Below are positions 40,977 to 49,402 of a stretch of DNA of 64,000 bases, in pieces. The stretch spans positions 1,116,001 to 1,180,000 of the forward strand of contig CBDCMW010000002.1 in assembly GCA_965219165.1 (NCBI GenBank), in the 5' to 3' direction. The position numbers and the translations under genes are program-made. This DNA comes from Aldehydirespirator sp965219165 (GTDB taxonomy: Bacteria > Actinomycetota > Acidimicrobiia > Acidimicrobiales > Aldehydirespiratoraceae). A model generated the notes under the pieces. That model saw only the letters and a program-made list of their open reading frames with translations. It made no database searches and was not told the DNA's origin. How positions within the stretch are numbered: the stretch's first letter is position 1; every line of letters begins with the position of its first letter.

Positions 40977-42167
40977 ATGGCGGACGGGTCAGGCTCTGGT
41001 GTACTGAGGCTGCTCAGCGGGCAGCGGATCGTCGACGCCCTGTTCTCGGCCCACCCGGCCCGGATGTCGCGGGCCGGCATCGCCCGCGCCACCGGTCTGT
41101 CCAAGCCCACCGTGTCCGCCCTCATGGCCGACATGGAGTCGGCGGGGCTGGTGCGGGTCTCCGACGAGAGACCCAGCTCGGGATCGATCGGCCGGCCGGC
41201 CGCCCTCTACGAGCTCGTCCCCACGGCCCGTCACTCGATGGTGGCCGACATCGGCGCGACCAAGATTCTCGTCGGCCTGTCCGATCTGTTCGGCAACCTC
41301 GTCGCCGAACAGGAACTCACCACGGGTCCCGACGCCCGCGCCGCGCTGGAGAACCTCACCGAAGCAGCCTCAGAGATGCTGCGAGACATCGACGGCGGGT
41401 GCCACGCAGTGTGCGTCGGCGTGCCCGGGATCTACCGGCATGACCGCGACCGCGTCGAGCAGGCCCTGAACCTGCCGGGCTTCGACAGCGTGGCGCTGCG
41501 GGCCTATCTCGCCGAGCGCTTCGACGCCCGGATCCATGTTGAGAACGACGTCAACCTGGCCGCCCTCGGCGAGCTGACCCAAATGGGGGACGACCAGTCG
41601 GACGGAGACTTCGCGGCGATCTCCATCGGCACGGGCATCGGCTTGGGGATGGTTGTCGGCGGAGACCTCTACCGGGGCGGAACCGGATCAGCCGGCGAGC
41701 TGGGATCCCTGCTGCTGTCACTGCCCGAGCCGAGCCGGGCGCCGCTGACCCTGGAGGACGTGGCGTCGGCGCCGTCGATCCGCAAGCGGTTCGGCCGGGC
41801 CATCGAGGACGGCTACCGCTCGCGGCTGGACGCGAGCGCCGACGTCCCGGAGATCTTCGCGGCGGCAGCCTCCGGCGACGCCGCGGCCGCAGCCGTGCTG
41901 GACCAGGTCGCGGCCGCCATGGCCCTGGCGGTGTCGCATCTGTGCCTCATCGCGGACCCGACCCGGATCGTGTTCGGCGGGGGAGTCGGGGCCAACCCCG
42001 TGTTCGTGGACGCTGTCCGGGGCCACCTGGCCCGACTCGTCGCTGCGCCGCCGGAGCTGGCCGCGTCCACGTTGGGCAGGCAGGCGGCCCTGGTGGGGGC
42101 GGTGTCGATGTCGTTGCGGTTCATCCACGAGTCTCTCGTGCCCGAGATCCTCGGAGACCAGCGGTGA
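40977..42167 (+). CDS. ROK-family transcriptional regulator
   Basis: A 396-residue NagC/XylR-type protein: N-terminal winged helix (MSRAGIARATGLSKPTVSAL) for DNA binding and a C-terminal sugar-kinase fold (VADIGATKILVGLSDL, HVENDVNLAALGE, ISIGTGIGLGMVVGG, IVFGGGVGAN) that senses a sugar or sugar phosphate. The zinc Cys cluster common in ROK repressors is missing here. First gene of an eight-gene unit; its palindromic promoter suggests autorepression relieved by an amino-sugar-like inducer. Confidence 0.92.
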   Translation: MADGSGSGVLRLLSGQRIVDALFSAHPARMSRAGIARATGLSKPTVSALMADMESAGLVRVSDERPSSGSIGRPAALYELVPTARHSMVADIGATKILVGLSDLFGNLVAEQELTTGPDARAALENLTEAASEMLRDIDGGCHAVCVGVPGIYRHDRDRVEQALNLPGFDSVALRAYLAERFDARIHVENDVNLAALGELTQMGDDQSDGDFAAISIGTGIGLGMVVGGDLYRGGTGSAGELGSLLLSLPEPSRAPLTLEDVASAPSIRKRFGRAIEDGYRSRLDASADVPEIFAAAASGDAAAAAVLDQVAAAMALAVSHLCLIADPTRIVFGGGVGANPVFVDAVRGHLARLVAAPPELAASTLGRQAALVGAVSMSLRFIHESLVPEILGDQR

Positions 42168-43414
42168 CGAGCGCCCACGCGCGGGTCGCGGAAGCCGTCG
42201 ACGGCGAGGCGGTCACCGAGCTCGTCCGCGAGGCTGCCCGCATTCCGAGCGTCACCGGAAATGAGGAGGTCTTCGCTCGCTGGGTCTGGCGCCAGATGGC
42301 CGAGTCGGGCGCCTTCGACTCCGCCGAGCTCTTCGAGTGCGAGCCGGGCCGGCCCAATGTGTGTGGCACGGCCGGCGACGGCCCGGGGAAGTCGCTGCTG
42401 CTGGCCGGCCACCTCGACACCGTGGCGGTCGACGACTGGTCCCAGCACTGGAGGGGAACCGACCGGGAGGATCCCTTCGGCGCCCACGTGATCGACGGCG
42501 AGATATGGGGCCGGGGAGTCGCCGACCAGAAGGCCGGGATCTGCGCTGCCATCGAGGCCGTCCGGGCTTTCGGCCGAGCGGGAATGCGGCCGGGTGGCAG
42601 GGTGTCCACGCTGTTCGTGTGCGACGAGGAGTCGGGCCAGCCCGGCAGCGGCGTCTCGGCCGGGATGCGGGCCGCCGTCGAGGGCCGCGCCGGCCCGCGG
42701 CCCGACGCGGACTTCGCGATCTACACCGAGCCGACGACCTCCGCGATCTACACCGCGCAGATGGGCTTCCTCATCGCCGACATCGCCTATGCGGGCGTCT
42801 CCGCCTACTTCGGCCGGCCCGAGCTCGGCGTCGACGCCCTGCGGGCCGGACACCGGCTGCTCGACCGGCTGTGGGAGCACTCCGACGACCTGCGTGCGTC
42901 GGTGCCCGCCCATGAGCTCCTGGGCGAGGCCTTCCTGCTGGTCACATCGGTCACTTCCGGGGGCAACATCGCGGTGCCGGGCCGCTTCGAGCTGTCCCTC
43001 ATCCGCAAGGTCCTGCCCGGTGAGAGTCTCGACGCCGCAGCCGAGAGCATCCGGGCCATTGCCGATGAGGTCGCGGTCGAGCACGGCGTCGAGTGCGCGG
43101 TGGAGTTCAGCGCACCCCGGGACCACCGGTTCGGCGGCACCCCCGACGAGATAGCGGCCGACCATCCAGGGGTGGCCGCCCTGGCCCGGTCGATCGAGTC
43201 GGTGACCGGCGAACCGGCCCGGATCGAGGGAGCGCCGTACTGGTCGGAGAAGCCGTTCCTGCGGGACCTGCAGATCCCCGGCGTGTACTTCGCCCCCGGC
43301 GACATCTCCAACTGCCACACCCCGTTCGAGCGGCTCGCCATCGACGAGCTGGTGACGGCCACCCGCACCCTCGCCTACTTCATCGCCCGATGGTGCGGGG
43401 CTCACGATCCATAA
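42164..43414 (+). CDS. M20-family metallopeptidase/amidohydrolase
   Basis: A 416-residue zinc hydrolase of the ArgE/DapE/CPG2 group. Metal ligands are visible: AGHLDTVAVDDW (His, Asp bridge region), GRGVADQKAGI, CDEESGQPGS with the catalytic Glu pair, YTEPTTS and the last His in NCHTPFE. These enzymes remove acyl groups or amino acids from amide-linked substrates. GTG 42164 overlaps the ROK stop. In a unit with NagB-like deaminase but no nagA, it is a candidate deacylase for an N-acyl amino sugar or amino-acid conjugate. Confidence 0.9.
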   Translation: MTSAHARVAEAVDGEAVTELVREAARIPSVTGNEEVFARWVWRQMAESGAFDSAELFECEPGRPNVCGTAGDGPGKSLLLAGHLDTVAVDDWSQHWRGTDREDPFGAHVIDGEIWGRGVADQKAGICAAIEAVRAFGRAGMRPGGRVSTLFVCDEESGQPGSGVSAGMRAAVEGRAGPRPDADFAIYTEPTTSAIYTAQMGFLIADIAYAGVSAYFGRPELGVDALRAGHRLLDRLWEHSDDLRASVPAHELLGEAFLLVTSVTSGGNIAVPGRFELSLIRKVLPGESLDAAAESIRAIADEVAVEHGVECAVEFSAPRDHRFGGTPDEIAADHPGVAALARSIESVTGEPARIEGAPYWSEKPFLRDLQIPGVYFAPGDISNCHTPFERLAIDELVTATRTLAYFIARWCGAHDP

Positions 43415-43435
43415 ACCGGACCCAAGGGAGGGGCC

Positions 43436-44641
43436 ATGACAACCAAATGCAAGAGGCCGAAGTGGCTGCTGATAGCGTCGTTGCTTGCCGTGTTCGCGGT
43501 CGTCGCGGCGGCGTGCGCGGACGATGACGACGACGCGGCGCCGACAACGACCACGGCCGCGGAGCCCGAGCCCGCGCCGGAGCCGGAGCCCGCGCCGGAG
43601 CCGGAGCCCACGGTGGCGCCCGAGCCTGAGCCGGAGCCTGAGCCGCCCAGGACCCAGGGACCTGGGGGTGAGGAGGCCGTGGCGTCCAGCGAGATCGCGC
43701 TGAGCGACGACGAGGTCGCCGAGGTGCAAGGGGGCGGGTACACCGCCGCGCTGCTGTGGCACACCGCGGGCGCGTTCACCGACGCGGTGAGCCAGGGCGC
43801 CCGCGATGCCTTCGCGGAGCTAGGGATCGAGGTCATCGCCGAGACCAACGCCCAGTTCGACGCGGCCCAGCAAGCCAATGACGTGGAGACGGTCATGGCG
43901 CAGAGCCCCGACATCATCATCAGCCTGGCCATCGGGCCCGACGCCGGTGCTGAGGCGTTCCGTCCGGCCGTCGACGCGGGCGTGCAGCTGGTGTTCCTGT
44001 CCAACGTGCCCCAGGGCTACGTCCACGGCCAGGACTATGTGGGAATCGTCACCGACGACCTCGCCGCCATGGGCATCACCGCCGCCGACCTGCTCGCAGA
44101 CGCGCTCGGAGGTGAAGGCGAGGTCGGCTACATCTTCCACGATGCTGCCTACTACGTCACCAACCAGCGCGACCAGGCCTTCAAGGCGTGGATCGAGATC
44201 AACTATCCCGGCATCGAGATCGTCGCCGAGCAGGGTCTGGCCGACCCGGCCGCGGCGGAGGAGATCGCGTCGGCGATGCTGACCCGCAATCCCGACCTCG
44301 ACGGCATCTACGCCCCGTGGTCGGCGGGCCCGGCCGACGGCGTGCTGGCCGCGCTGCGGGCCGCGGGCGCCTCCGATGTGGCCCTGGTGACCATGGATCT
44401 CGACACCAACGTGTCGCTCGACTTGGTGGAGGGCGGAAACGTCGTGGGCATAGCCGCCGACGAGGCCTACAACCTCGGCCGCACGATGGCCATCGAGGGC
44501 GCCTACGGGCTGCTCGGCAAGCCGGCCCCGGCGTTCGCGGTCGTGCCGGCTATCGGCGTCACCGCCGACAACATCGTCGAGGGCTATCGCCAGTCGCTGG
44601 CCGCCGATCCTCCGCAGGAGGTTCTCGACGCCATCGGCTGA
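43436..44641 (+). CDS. Ribose-type ABC transporter substrate-binding lipoprotein
   Basis: A 401-residue sugar-binding protein. Signal WLLIASLLAVFAVVAAACAD with lipobox Cys near 27, then an unusual EPEPAPEPEP tract and the RbsB-type periplasmic-binding fold (YTAALLWHTAGAFTDAVSQG, SPDIIISLAIGPDAGAE, GIYAPWSAGPADGVLAAL). ATG follows GGGAGG. Belongs with the single permease and single ATPase downstream. Ligand is likely a sugar or sugar conjugate; the mature binding cleft cannot be assigned more closely. Confidence 0.9.
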   Translation: MTTKCKRPKWLLIASLLAVFAVVAAACADDDDDAAPTTTTAAEPEPAPEPEPAPEPEPTVAPEPEPEPEPPRTQGPGGEEAVASSEIALSDDEVAEVQGGGYTAALLWHTAGAFTDAVSQGARDAFAELGIEVIAETNAQFDAAQQANDVETVMAQSPDIIISLAIGPDAGAEAFRPAVDAGVQLVFLSNVPQGYVHGQDYVGIVTDDLAAMGITAADLLADALGGEGEVGYIFHDAAYYVTNQRDQAFKAWIEINYPGIEIVAEQGLADPAAAEEIASAMLTRNPDLDGIYAPWSAGPADGVLAALRAAGASDVALVTMDLDTNVSLDLVEGGNVVGIAADEAYNLGRTMAIEGAYGLLGKPAPAFAVVPAIGVTADNIVEGYRQSLAADPPQEVLDAIG

Positions 44642-44657
44642 GGCAGACTTGCTGGAA

Positions 44658-44693
44658 GCCCCGGCGGCGGCCCCCTTGAGTCGCCGCCGGGGC
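44658..44693 (+). terminator. Hairpin between binding-protein and permease genes
   Basis: A perfect 12-bp stem (GCCCCGGCGGCG and complement) with a 12-base loop, no T run, in the 77-base gap after the binding-protein stop. Probably an attenuator or 3' stabiliser that leaves more binding-protein than permease mRNA, a common arrangement in ABC operons. Confidence 0.7.
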
Positions 44694-44718
44694 CGAAGGC
44701 AGGCTGAGTGAGGAATCC

Positions 44719-45720
44719 ATGACAGACGACTCCGCCGCGGTCGGGCTGTTGCCTGTCGCCGCTCGGGAATGGTTGGCGCGCCGCCGCCGGGACGCCGGGT
44801 TGCGCCACTACGTGGTGTATGCCGCCGTGGCGCTCATCTTCGGAATGTTCGCGGTGATCCTGCGAGACGACGGGTTCCTCACCGCCTCCAACCTTCTCAA
44901 CATCGGCCGCCAGGCCGCCCCGATCGCGGTGATGGCGGTGGGCATGGCCTTCGCGCTGGCCGCGGCGGAGATCGACCTGTCGGTGGGCTCGGTGACGGCA
45001 CTGTCGTCGCTGGTGGCGGCCGAGGCGGTGGGCAGCTACGGGTTCGCGGCCGGCGCGGCCGCAGCATTGGCGGTCGGAGCGGGCATCGGGCTCGTCAACG
45101 GCGTCATCGCCGTGAAGGTGCGAATCCCGTCGTTCCTCGTCACCCTGGGGATGCTCGGGATCGTCAGCGGCATCGCCCGCAACATGAACAACCTGCAGTC
45201 GCTGCCGATACGCAACGACACCTTCCTGGCTGTGTTCGGAGCGGGATCGGTGGGACCGGTCTCGTCACTGCTCATCTGGATCGTCGTGGTCGGCCTGATC
45301 GGCCATCTCGTATTGCACCAGCTGCGGTGGGGCCGCCATGTGCTGTCGGTGGGCGCCGACCGCTCGGCGGCAGGGGCGCTCGGCATCAACACCGACCGCA
45401 TCCGCATCACCGCTCTGATGACCAGCGCGGCCGCGGCCTCGTTCGCGGGCGTGCTCCTCGCGGGCCGGCTGGCCATCGGGCGCCACGACCTGGGCGAGAA
45501 CCTGCTGCTCACCGTGATAGCGGCGGTGGTCATCGGCGGTACCAACCTCTTCGGCGGCCGGGCCTCGGTGGCCGGGGCCATCGCCGGGTCGGTGGTGATG
45601 GCCATGCTCAACAACGGCCTGATCCTGATGGGTCTGCGGGTGGCCGACCAGCTGATCGCCCGGGGGGCGATCATCATCGTGGCCGTGGCGCTGAGCATGC
45701 GAGAGCAGAAGGAGGCCTGA
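44719..45720 (+). CDS. Ribose-type ABC transporter permease
   Basis: A 333-residue membrane protein of the RbsC family with eight to ten helices; AVGMAFALAAAEIDLSVGSV is the conserved loop, and IPSFLVTLGMLGIVSGIARN and GGTNLFGGRASVAGAIAGSV follow as in ribose, galactose and autoinducer-2 permeases. Start after GAGTGAGGAA. Only one permease gene is present, so it would form a homodimer. One base separates its stop from the next gene start. Confidence 0.92.
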   Translation: MTDDSAAVGLLPVAAREWLARRRRDAGLRHYVVYAAVALIFGMFAVILRDDGFLTASNLLNIGRQAAPIAVMAVGMAFALAAAEIDLSVGSVTALSSLVAAEAVGSYGFAAGAAAALAVGAGIGLVNGVIAVKVRIPSFLVTLGMLGIVSGIARNMNNLQSLPIRNDTFLAVFGAGSVGPVSSLLIWIVVVGLIGHLVLHQLRWGRHVLSVGADRSAAGALGINTDRIRITALMTSAAAASFAGVLLAGRLAIGRHDLGENLLLTVIAAVVIGGTNLFGGRASVAGAIAGSVVMAMLNNGLILMGLRVADQLIARGAIIIVAVALSMREQKEA

Positions 45721-45721
45721 C

Positions 45722-46930
45722 GTGTTCCTTCGACCCCTGCTGGAGCGCAACCCTCGGTTCGTGCAGGCCGCGGTCGAGGTTCATCAGGCGGGCCGGATAC
45801 CGGCCAACAGCTGCGTTCTCGACCTCGACGCGATCGAGGCGAACACGGCCGGGCTGTGCCGGCAGGCCCACCGACGCGGCCTCACTGTCTATGCCATGAC
45901 CAAGCAGGTCGGCCGGGCGCCGGGGGCACTGGCAGCCATGGTCGCCGGCGGCGTGGACGGCTTCGTTGCCGTCGACATGGCCTGCGCCCGGCCGATCGGG
46001 CACCAGGGCCACAACCTGGGCCATCTCGGCCATCTGGTGCAGGTGCCCCGGGCCGAGGCCGGCGAGGCCGCCGGGCTGGAGCCCGACTACTGGACGGTCT
46101 TCTCCGAGAACAAGGCCGCGGAGGCCGCGGCCGCGGCCCACCACCTCCGACGGTCCCAGCGGCTGCTGGTGCGGGTGTTCGCTGACGGCGACGACTTCTA
46201 CCCCGGCCACGAGGGCGGGGTCGCGCTGGACGACCTTCCAGACATGCTCGATCTCATCGCCGGGCTGGACGGAGCGGAGTTCGCCGGACTGACCACCTTC
46301 CCGGCCCTGCTGTTCGACTCCGCCGCCGGAGGGGCCCGCCTCACCCCCAACGCCAGAACCCTGGCCCGGGCCGCGGAGATCGCCCGCCGCCACCCTTCGT
46401 GCCCGCCGACGGTGGAGATCAACGCTCCGGGCACCACCTCCACCGAGGTGCTCGGGTTGTTGGCCGACTCCGGCGCCACCCAGGTGGAACCCGGCCACGG
46501 GCTCACCGGCACCACCCCGCTGCATGCGGTGCAGGACCTCCCCGAGCAGCCAGCGGTGCTCTACCTCAGCGAAATCGCCCACATCCACCAGGGTGTGCCG
46601 CTCTGCTTCGGCGGGGGGCTGTATATCGATCCGGTGTTCGGCGACTACCAGGTGCGAGCCGTCGTCGCCCACGACCCGTCGGAGGTCTCGACGGAGCCGG
46701 TGCCGGTGGACATGCCCGCCCCCGCCGCCATCGACTACTACGCCCGGCTCCATCCCGCCGACCGGCGGACGGTGGCCGAGGGCGCGACCGTCGTGTTCGG
46801 GTTCCGGGTCCAGGCCTTCGTCACCAGGACGCTCGTCGTCGGCCTCGCCGGCGTGTCTCAGGGCCGGCCTCGGGTGGCGGGCGTATGGAACGGCTTCGGA
46901 GACGAGGTCTCCGTGGGGGGTTCGACGTGA
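45722..46930 (+). CDS. yhfX: YhfX-family PLP-dependent enzyme (alanine racemase-like N-terminal domain)
   Basis: A 402-residue fold-type III PLP enzyme matching E. coli YhfX along its length: FVQAAVEVHQAGRIPANSCV, the PLP Lys61 in YAMTKQVGR, AHQGHNLGHLGHLVQ-like His cluster (GHQGHNLGHLGHLVQVPR), EPGHGLTGTTPLHA, LCFGGGLYIDPVFGDYQV and the closing VFVTRT-like QAFVTRTLVV. YhfX has no settled function; fold-type III enzymes racemise or cleave amino acids. Its place inside a sugar ABC operon is unusual and suggests that the imported compound contains an amino acid. GTG start; stop overlaps the ATPase start. Confidence 0.82.
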   Translation: MFLRPLLERNPRFVQAAVEVHQAGRIPANSCVLDLDAIEANTAGLCRQAHRRGLTVYAMTKQVGRAPGALAAMVAGGVDGFVAVDMACARPIGHQGHNLGHLGHLVQVPRAEAGEAAGLEPDYWTVFSENKAAEAAAAAHHLRRSQRLLVRVFADGDDFYPGHEGGVALDDLPDMLDLIAGLDGAEFAGLTTFPALLFDSAAGGARLTPNARTLARAAEIARRHPSCPPTVEINAPGTTSTEVLGLLADSGATQVEPGHGLTGTTPLHAVQDLPEQPAVLYLSEIAHIHQGVPLCFGGGLYIDPVFGDYQVRAVVAHDPSEVSTEPVPVDMPAPAAIDYYARLHPADRRTVAEGATVVFGFRVQAFVTRTLVVGLAGVSQGRPRVAGVWNGFGDEVSVGGST

Positions 46931-47706
46931 CGGGTGCCGCCGGCCCCGCCGCGCTCGAGGTGGAGGGCCTGTGCAAGTCGTTCCGGGCGGTGCGGGCGCT
47001 CGACCATGTGGCGCTGAGCCTTCACTACGGCCGGGTCACCGCCCTGCTCGGCGACAACGGCGCGGGCAAGTCGACGCTGGTCAAATGCATCTCCGGCGTG
47101 TACTCGCCCGATGCGGGGGTCGTCAGGGTCGACGGGGCCGAGCAGACCATCGTCTCGTCCGAGGTGGCCCGGTCGCTGGGCATCGAGACGGTCCATCAGA
47201 CACTGGCCGTGATCGACCCCCTCGATGTGGTGGAGAACCTGTTCCTCAACCGCGAGCACACTCGCGGCGGCCGGCTCGGAGCCTGGCTGGGGGTGCTCGA
47301 CAAGAAACGCATGCGGGCCGAGTCCGACGAGATCCTCGGACGCCTCGAGATCCGCATCCCGTCGCTGCGCCGGCCGATCAGCGCGCTGTCGGGCGGCCAG
47401 CGCCAGGCGGTGGCCATAGGCAGGGCAGCAGCCTGGGGTCAGCAGATCGTGCTGCTCGACGAGCCTGCCGCCGCGCTGGGTGTGGAGCAGGCGGCCCGGG
47501 TTCTCGACCTGATCCGCAGCCTGCGCAATGCGGGAGTGGCGGTGCTGCTCATCACCCACAACATGGACCGCGTCACCGAGGTATGCGACCGGGCCGTGGT
47601 GCTGCGCCAGGGCCGCAAGACCGCTGAGGTGGACGTGGGCGACGTGACCAAGGACGACCTCGTCGCCTACATCACCGGCGCCAGAACCGGCGAGCCCGAT
47701 CCATGA
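46927..47706 (+). CDS. Ribose-type ABC transporter ATP-binding protein (single domain)
   Basis: A 259-residue ATPase: Walker A GDNGAGKSTL, signature LSGGQRQAVAIGRA, Walker B IVLLDEPAAALG, switch LLITHNMDRV. It has only one nucleotide-binding domain, unlike the double-domain RbsA, resembling the FrcA-type of fructose importers and acting as a dimer. The gene order (binding protein, permease, YhfX, ATPase) separates it from its permease by the PLP enzyme. GTG overlaps the YhfX stop; its own stop overlaps the next ATG in a perfectly duplicated junction. Confidence 0.92.
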   Translation: MTGAAGPAALEVEGLCKSFRAVRALDHVALSLHYGRVTALLGDNGAGKSTLVKCISGVYSPDAGVVRVDGAEQTIVSSEVARSLGIETVHQTLAVIDPLDVVENLFLNREHTRGGRLGAWLGVLDKKRMRAESDEILGRLEIRIPSLRRPISALSGGQRQAVAIGRAAAWGQQIVLLDEPAAALGVEQAARVLDLIRSLRNAGVAVLLITHNMDRVTEVCDRAVVLRQGRKTAEVDVGDVTKDDLVAYITGARTGEPDP

Positions 47707-47793
47707 GCGACGAGTCCAAGATCCAGCTCGCACACCAGGCAGCGCCATCGGGGCGAGCCCGATCCATGAGCGACGAGTCCAAGATCCAGCTCG
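47690..47793 (+). repeat. Perfect 41-bp direct repeat duplicating the ABC ATPase/ROK kinase junction
   Basis: 47690-47730 and 47753-47793 are identical over 41 bp (start GCGAGCCCGATCCATGAGCG), with a 63-bp period. Both contain ATGAGCGACGAGTCC, so the kinase has two identical start contexts in the same frame. The perfect identity marks a recent event. Confidence 0.95.
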
Positions 47794-48548
47794 GCATCGA
47801 TGTCGGGGGCACCAGCATCAAGGGCGCGGTAGTCGATCTGGGCGCAGGCGAGTTGGCCGGGGGCATCCACACCGAGCCGACGCCGCCGACGGCCACGCCC
47901 GGCGACGTCGTGGACGCGATCGGTCGCATCGCCGCTGCGGCGGGCTGGTCCGGCCCTGTCGGCGTGGCCCTGCCGGGCTTGATCGACGGGTCGTCGCTGC
48001 GCCATGCCCCCAATCTGTCCAGCACATGGGAGCAGGACGGTGCGCTGGCCTGCCTGCGATCATCCGAGGGGGCCAACGCCGTGCTGATCAACGACGCCGA
48101 CGCCGCGGGGCTGGCCGAGCTGACCTACGGCAACGCCGGGCTCGACCGTGGCGGACTCACGATCGTGTTGACGTTCGGGACGGGCATCGGCAGCGCCCTC
48201 CTTCACAACGGCGATCTCATCGCCAACTCCGAACTGGGTGGCCTCGTCGGCACGAACGGACGCTTCGAGGAGATCGCGTCGGGAAGGGCGATCTCCACCG
48301 AGGAGCTCACTCCGGTGGAGTGGGCCGCGCGAGCCCAGCCCTTCTTCGACGAGCTGGAAGCCATGCTCAACCCGTCCCGCTGGGTGGTGGGCGGAGGTCT
48401 GAGCGAGAACTTCGACCGGTTCGCGTCGAGACTCGAGTTGTCGAAGCCGATCTCGGTGGCCCATCTCGGTGTTCACGCCGGCGTCGTCGGCGCGGCCGTG
48501 GCCGTTGGCCGCGTCGACCGCGGCTCGGCCGACGCTGCGGCGCGGTGA
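47703..48548 (+). CDS. ROK-family sugar kinase, polyphosphate-glucokinase-like
   Basis: Sugar kinase of 281 residues from ATG 47703, or 260 from ATG 47766. The first 21 codons are a duplication of the junction, so 47766 is probably the ancestral start (MSDESKIQLGIDVGGTSIKG). Kinase motifs: phosphate loop GIDVGGTSIKGAV, catalytic Asp in INDADAAGLAE, FGTGIGSAL, NSELGG and the C-terminal VEWAARAQPFFDELEAMLNP ... VVGGGLSENF, a pattern of polyphosphate/ATP glucokinases. Would phosphorylate the imported sugar before NagB-like deamination. Stop overlaps the nagB-like start. Confidence 0.88.
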   Translation: MSDESKIQLAHQAAPSGRARSMSDESKIQLGIDVGGTSIKGAVVDLGAGELAGGIHTEPTPPTATPGDVVDAIGRIAAAAGWSGPVGVALPGLIDGSSLRHAPNLSSTWEQDGALACLRSSEGANAVLINDADAAGLAELTYGNAGLDRGGLTIVLTFGTGIGSALLHNGDLIANSELGGLVGTNGRFEEIASGRAISTEELTPVEWAARAQPFFDELEAMLNPSRWVVGGGLSENFDRFASRLELSKPISVAHLGVHAGVVGAAVAVGRVDRGSADAAAR

Positions 48549-49402
48549 GGGTCGTCGTTGCCCAGTCGCCCGTCGCGGCCGCGCACATAGCCGCCGACCT
48601 GGTCGAACGATTCGTCACCGTCTCGCCGTCACCGGCTCTGGGCCTGGCCACCGGTGAGACGATGCAGGCGGTCTTTGCCGAGCTGGCGCTGCGTTGCCGC
48701 GAGCAGGGATTGAGCTTCGCCGAAGTCTGTGCCTACCTGCTTGACGAGTACTTGGGCCTCGACCGGCGCGACCCGTGCGCCTATCGCAACGTCGCGCACT
48801 GGCTGCTGGCCCGTCACGTCGACATCGGGCCTGAGGCGGTCCACGGTCCGAACCCCCACGCGGCCGACATGGCGGCTGAGTGCGCCCGCTACGAGCGGGA
48901 GGTGCGGGAGGCGTCGATCGGGCTGCAGTTGCTGGGCATCGGATCCAACGGCCACATCGCCTTCAACGAGCCCGGCTCGCCGCTGGAGGGCACCACCCGG
49001 GTGGTCGCGCTGAGCGAGCAGACCCGGGCCGACAATGCTCGCTTCTTCCCGGAGGGCCGATCCGTGCCTGCCCGGGCGATCACCCAGGGCATCGCTACCA
49101 TCCTCGCCGCAGCCGAGTTGGTGCTGGTGGCCTGCGGCGAGCACAAGGCCGAAGCCGTGGCCCGAGCCGTGGAAGGACCGGTCACCGAGGAGGTGCCCGC
49201 CTCGGCGCTCCAACTCCACCCCAACGCCACCGTCCTGCTGGACCCAGGCGCCTCGTCCGGTCTTTCCCGCTCGATCATGGCAGCCGCCAGAGGACCGGTT
49301 GCCGGAGCGGTCAGTCGGGACGCAGGGCGATCATCGAGAGGCCGTCGCCCACGGGCAGCATCGACATGTGCACCCGATCGTCGGCGACGACGTGGGCGTT
49401 GA
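48545..49402 (+). CDS. nagB: Glucosamine-6-phosphate deaminase-like protein (NagB)
   Basis: A 285-residue NagB/6-phosphogluconolactonase-family enzyme. Motifs: LGLATGETMQAVF (phosphate), CAYLLDEYLGLDRRDPCAYR with the catalytic Asp pair, and GIGSNGHIAFNEPGSPLEGT, all close to true NagB, which converts glucosamine-6-P to fructose-6-P and ammonia. The last 30 or so residues (SRDAGRSSRGRRPRAAST ...) are Arg-rich and run 92 bases into the convergent methyltransferase gene; they probably result from loss of the original stop. GTG start overlaps the kinase stop, ending the operon. Confidence 0.87.
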   Translation: MRVVVAQSPVAAAHIAADLVERFVTVSPSPALGLATGETMQAVFAELALRCREQGLSFAEVCAYLLDEYLGLDRRDPCAYRNVAHWLLARHVDIGPEAVHGPNPHAADMAAECARYEREVREASIGLQLLGIGSNGHIAFNEPGSPLEGTTRVVALSEQTRADNARFFPEGRSVPARAITQGIATILAAAELVLVACGEHKAEAVARAVEGPVTEEVPASALQLHPNATVLLDPGASSGLSRSIMAAARGPVAGAVSRDAGRSSRGRRPRAASTCAPDRRRRRGR

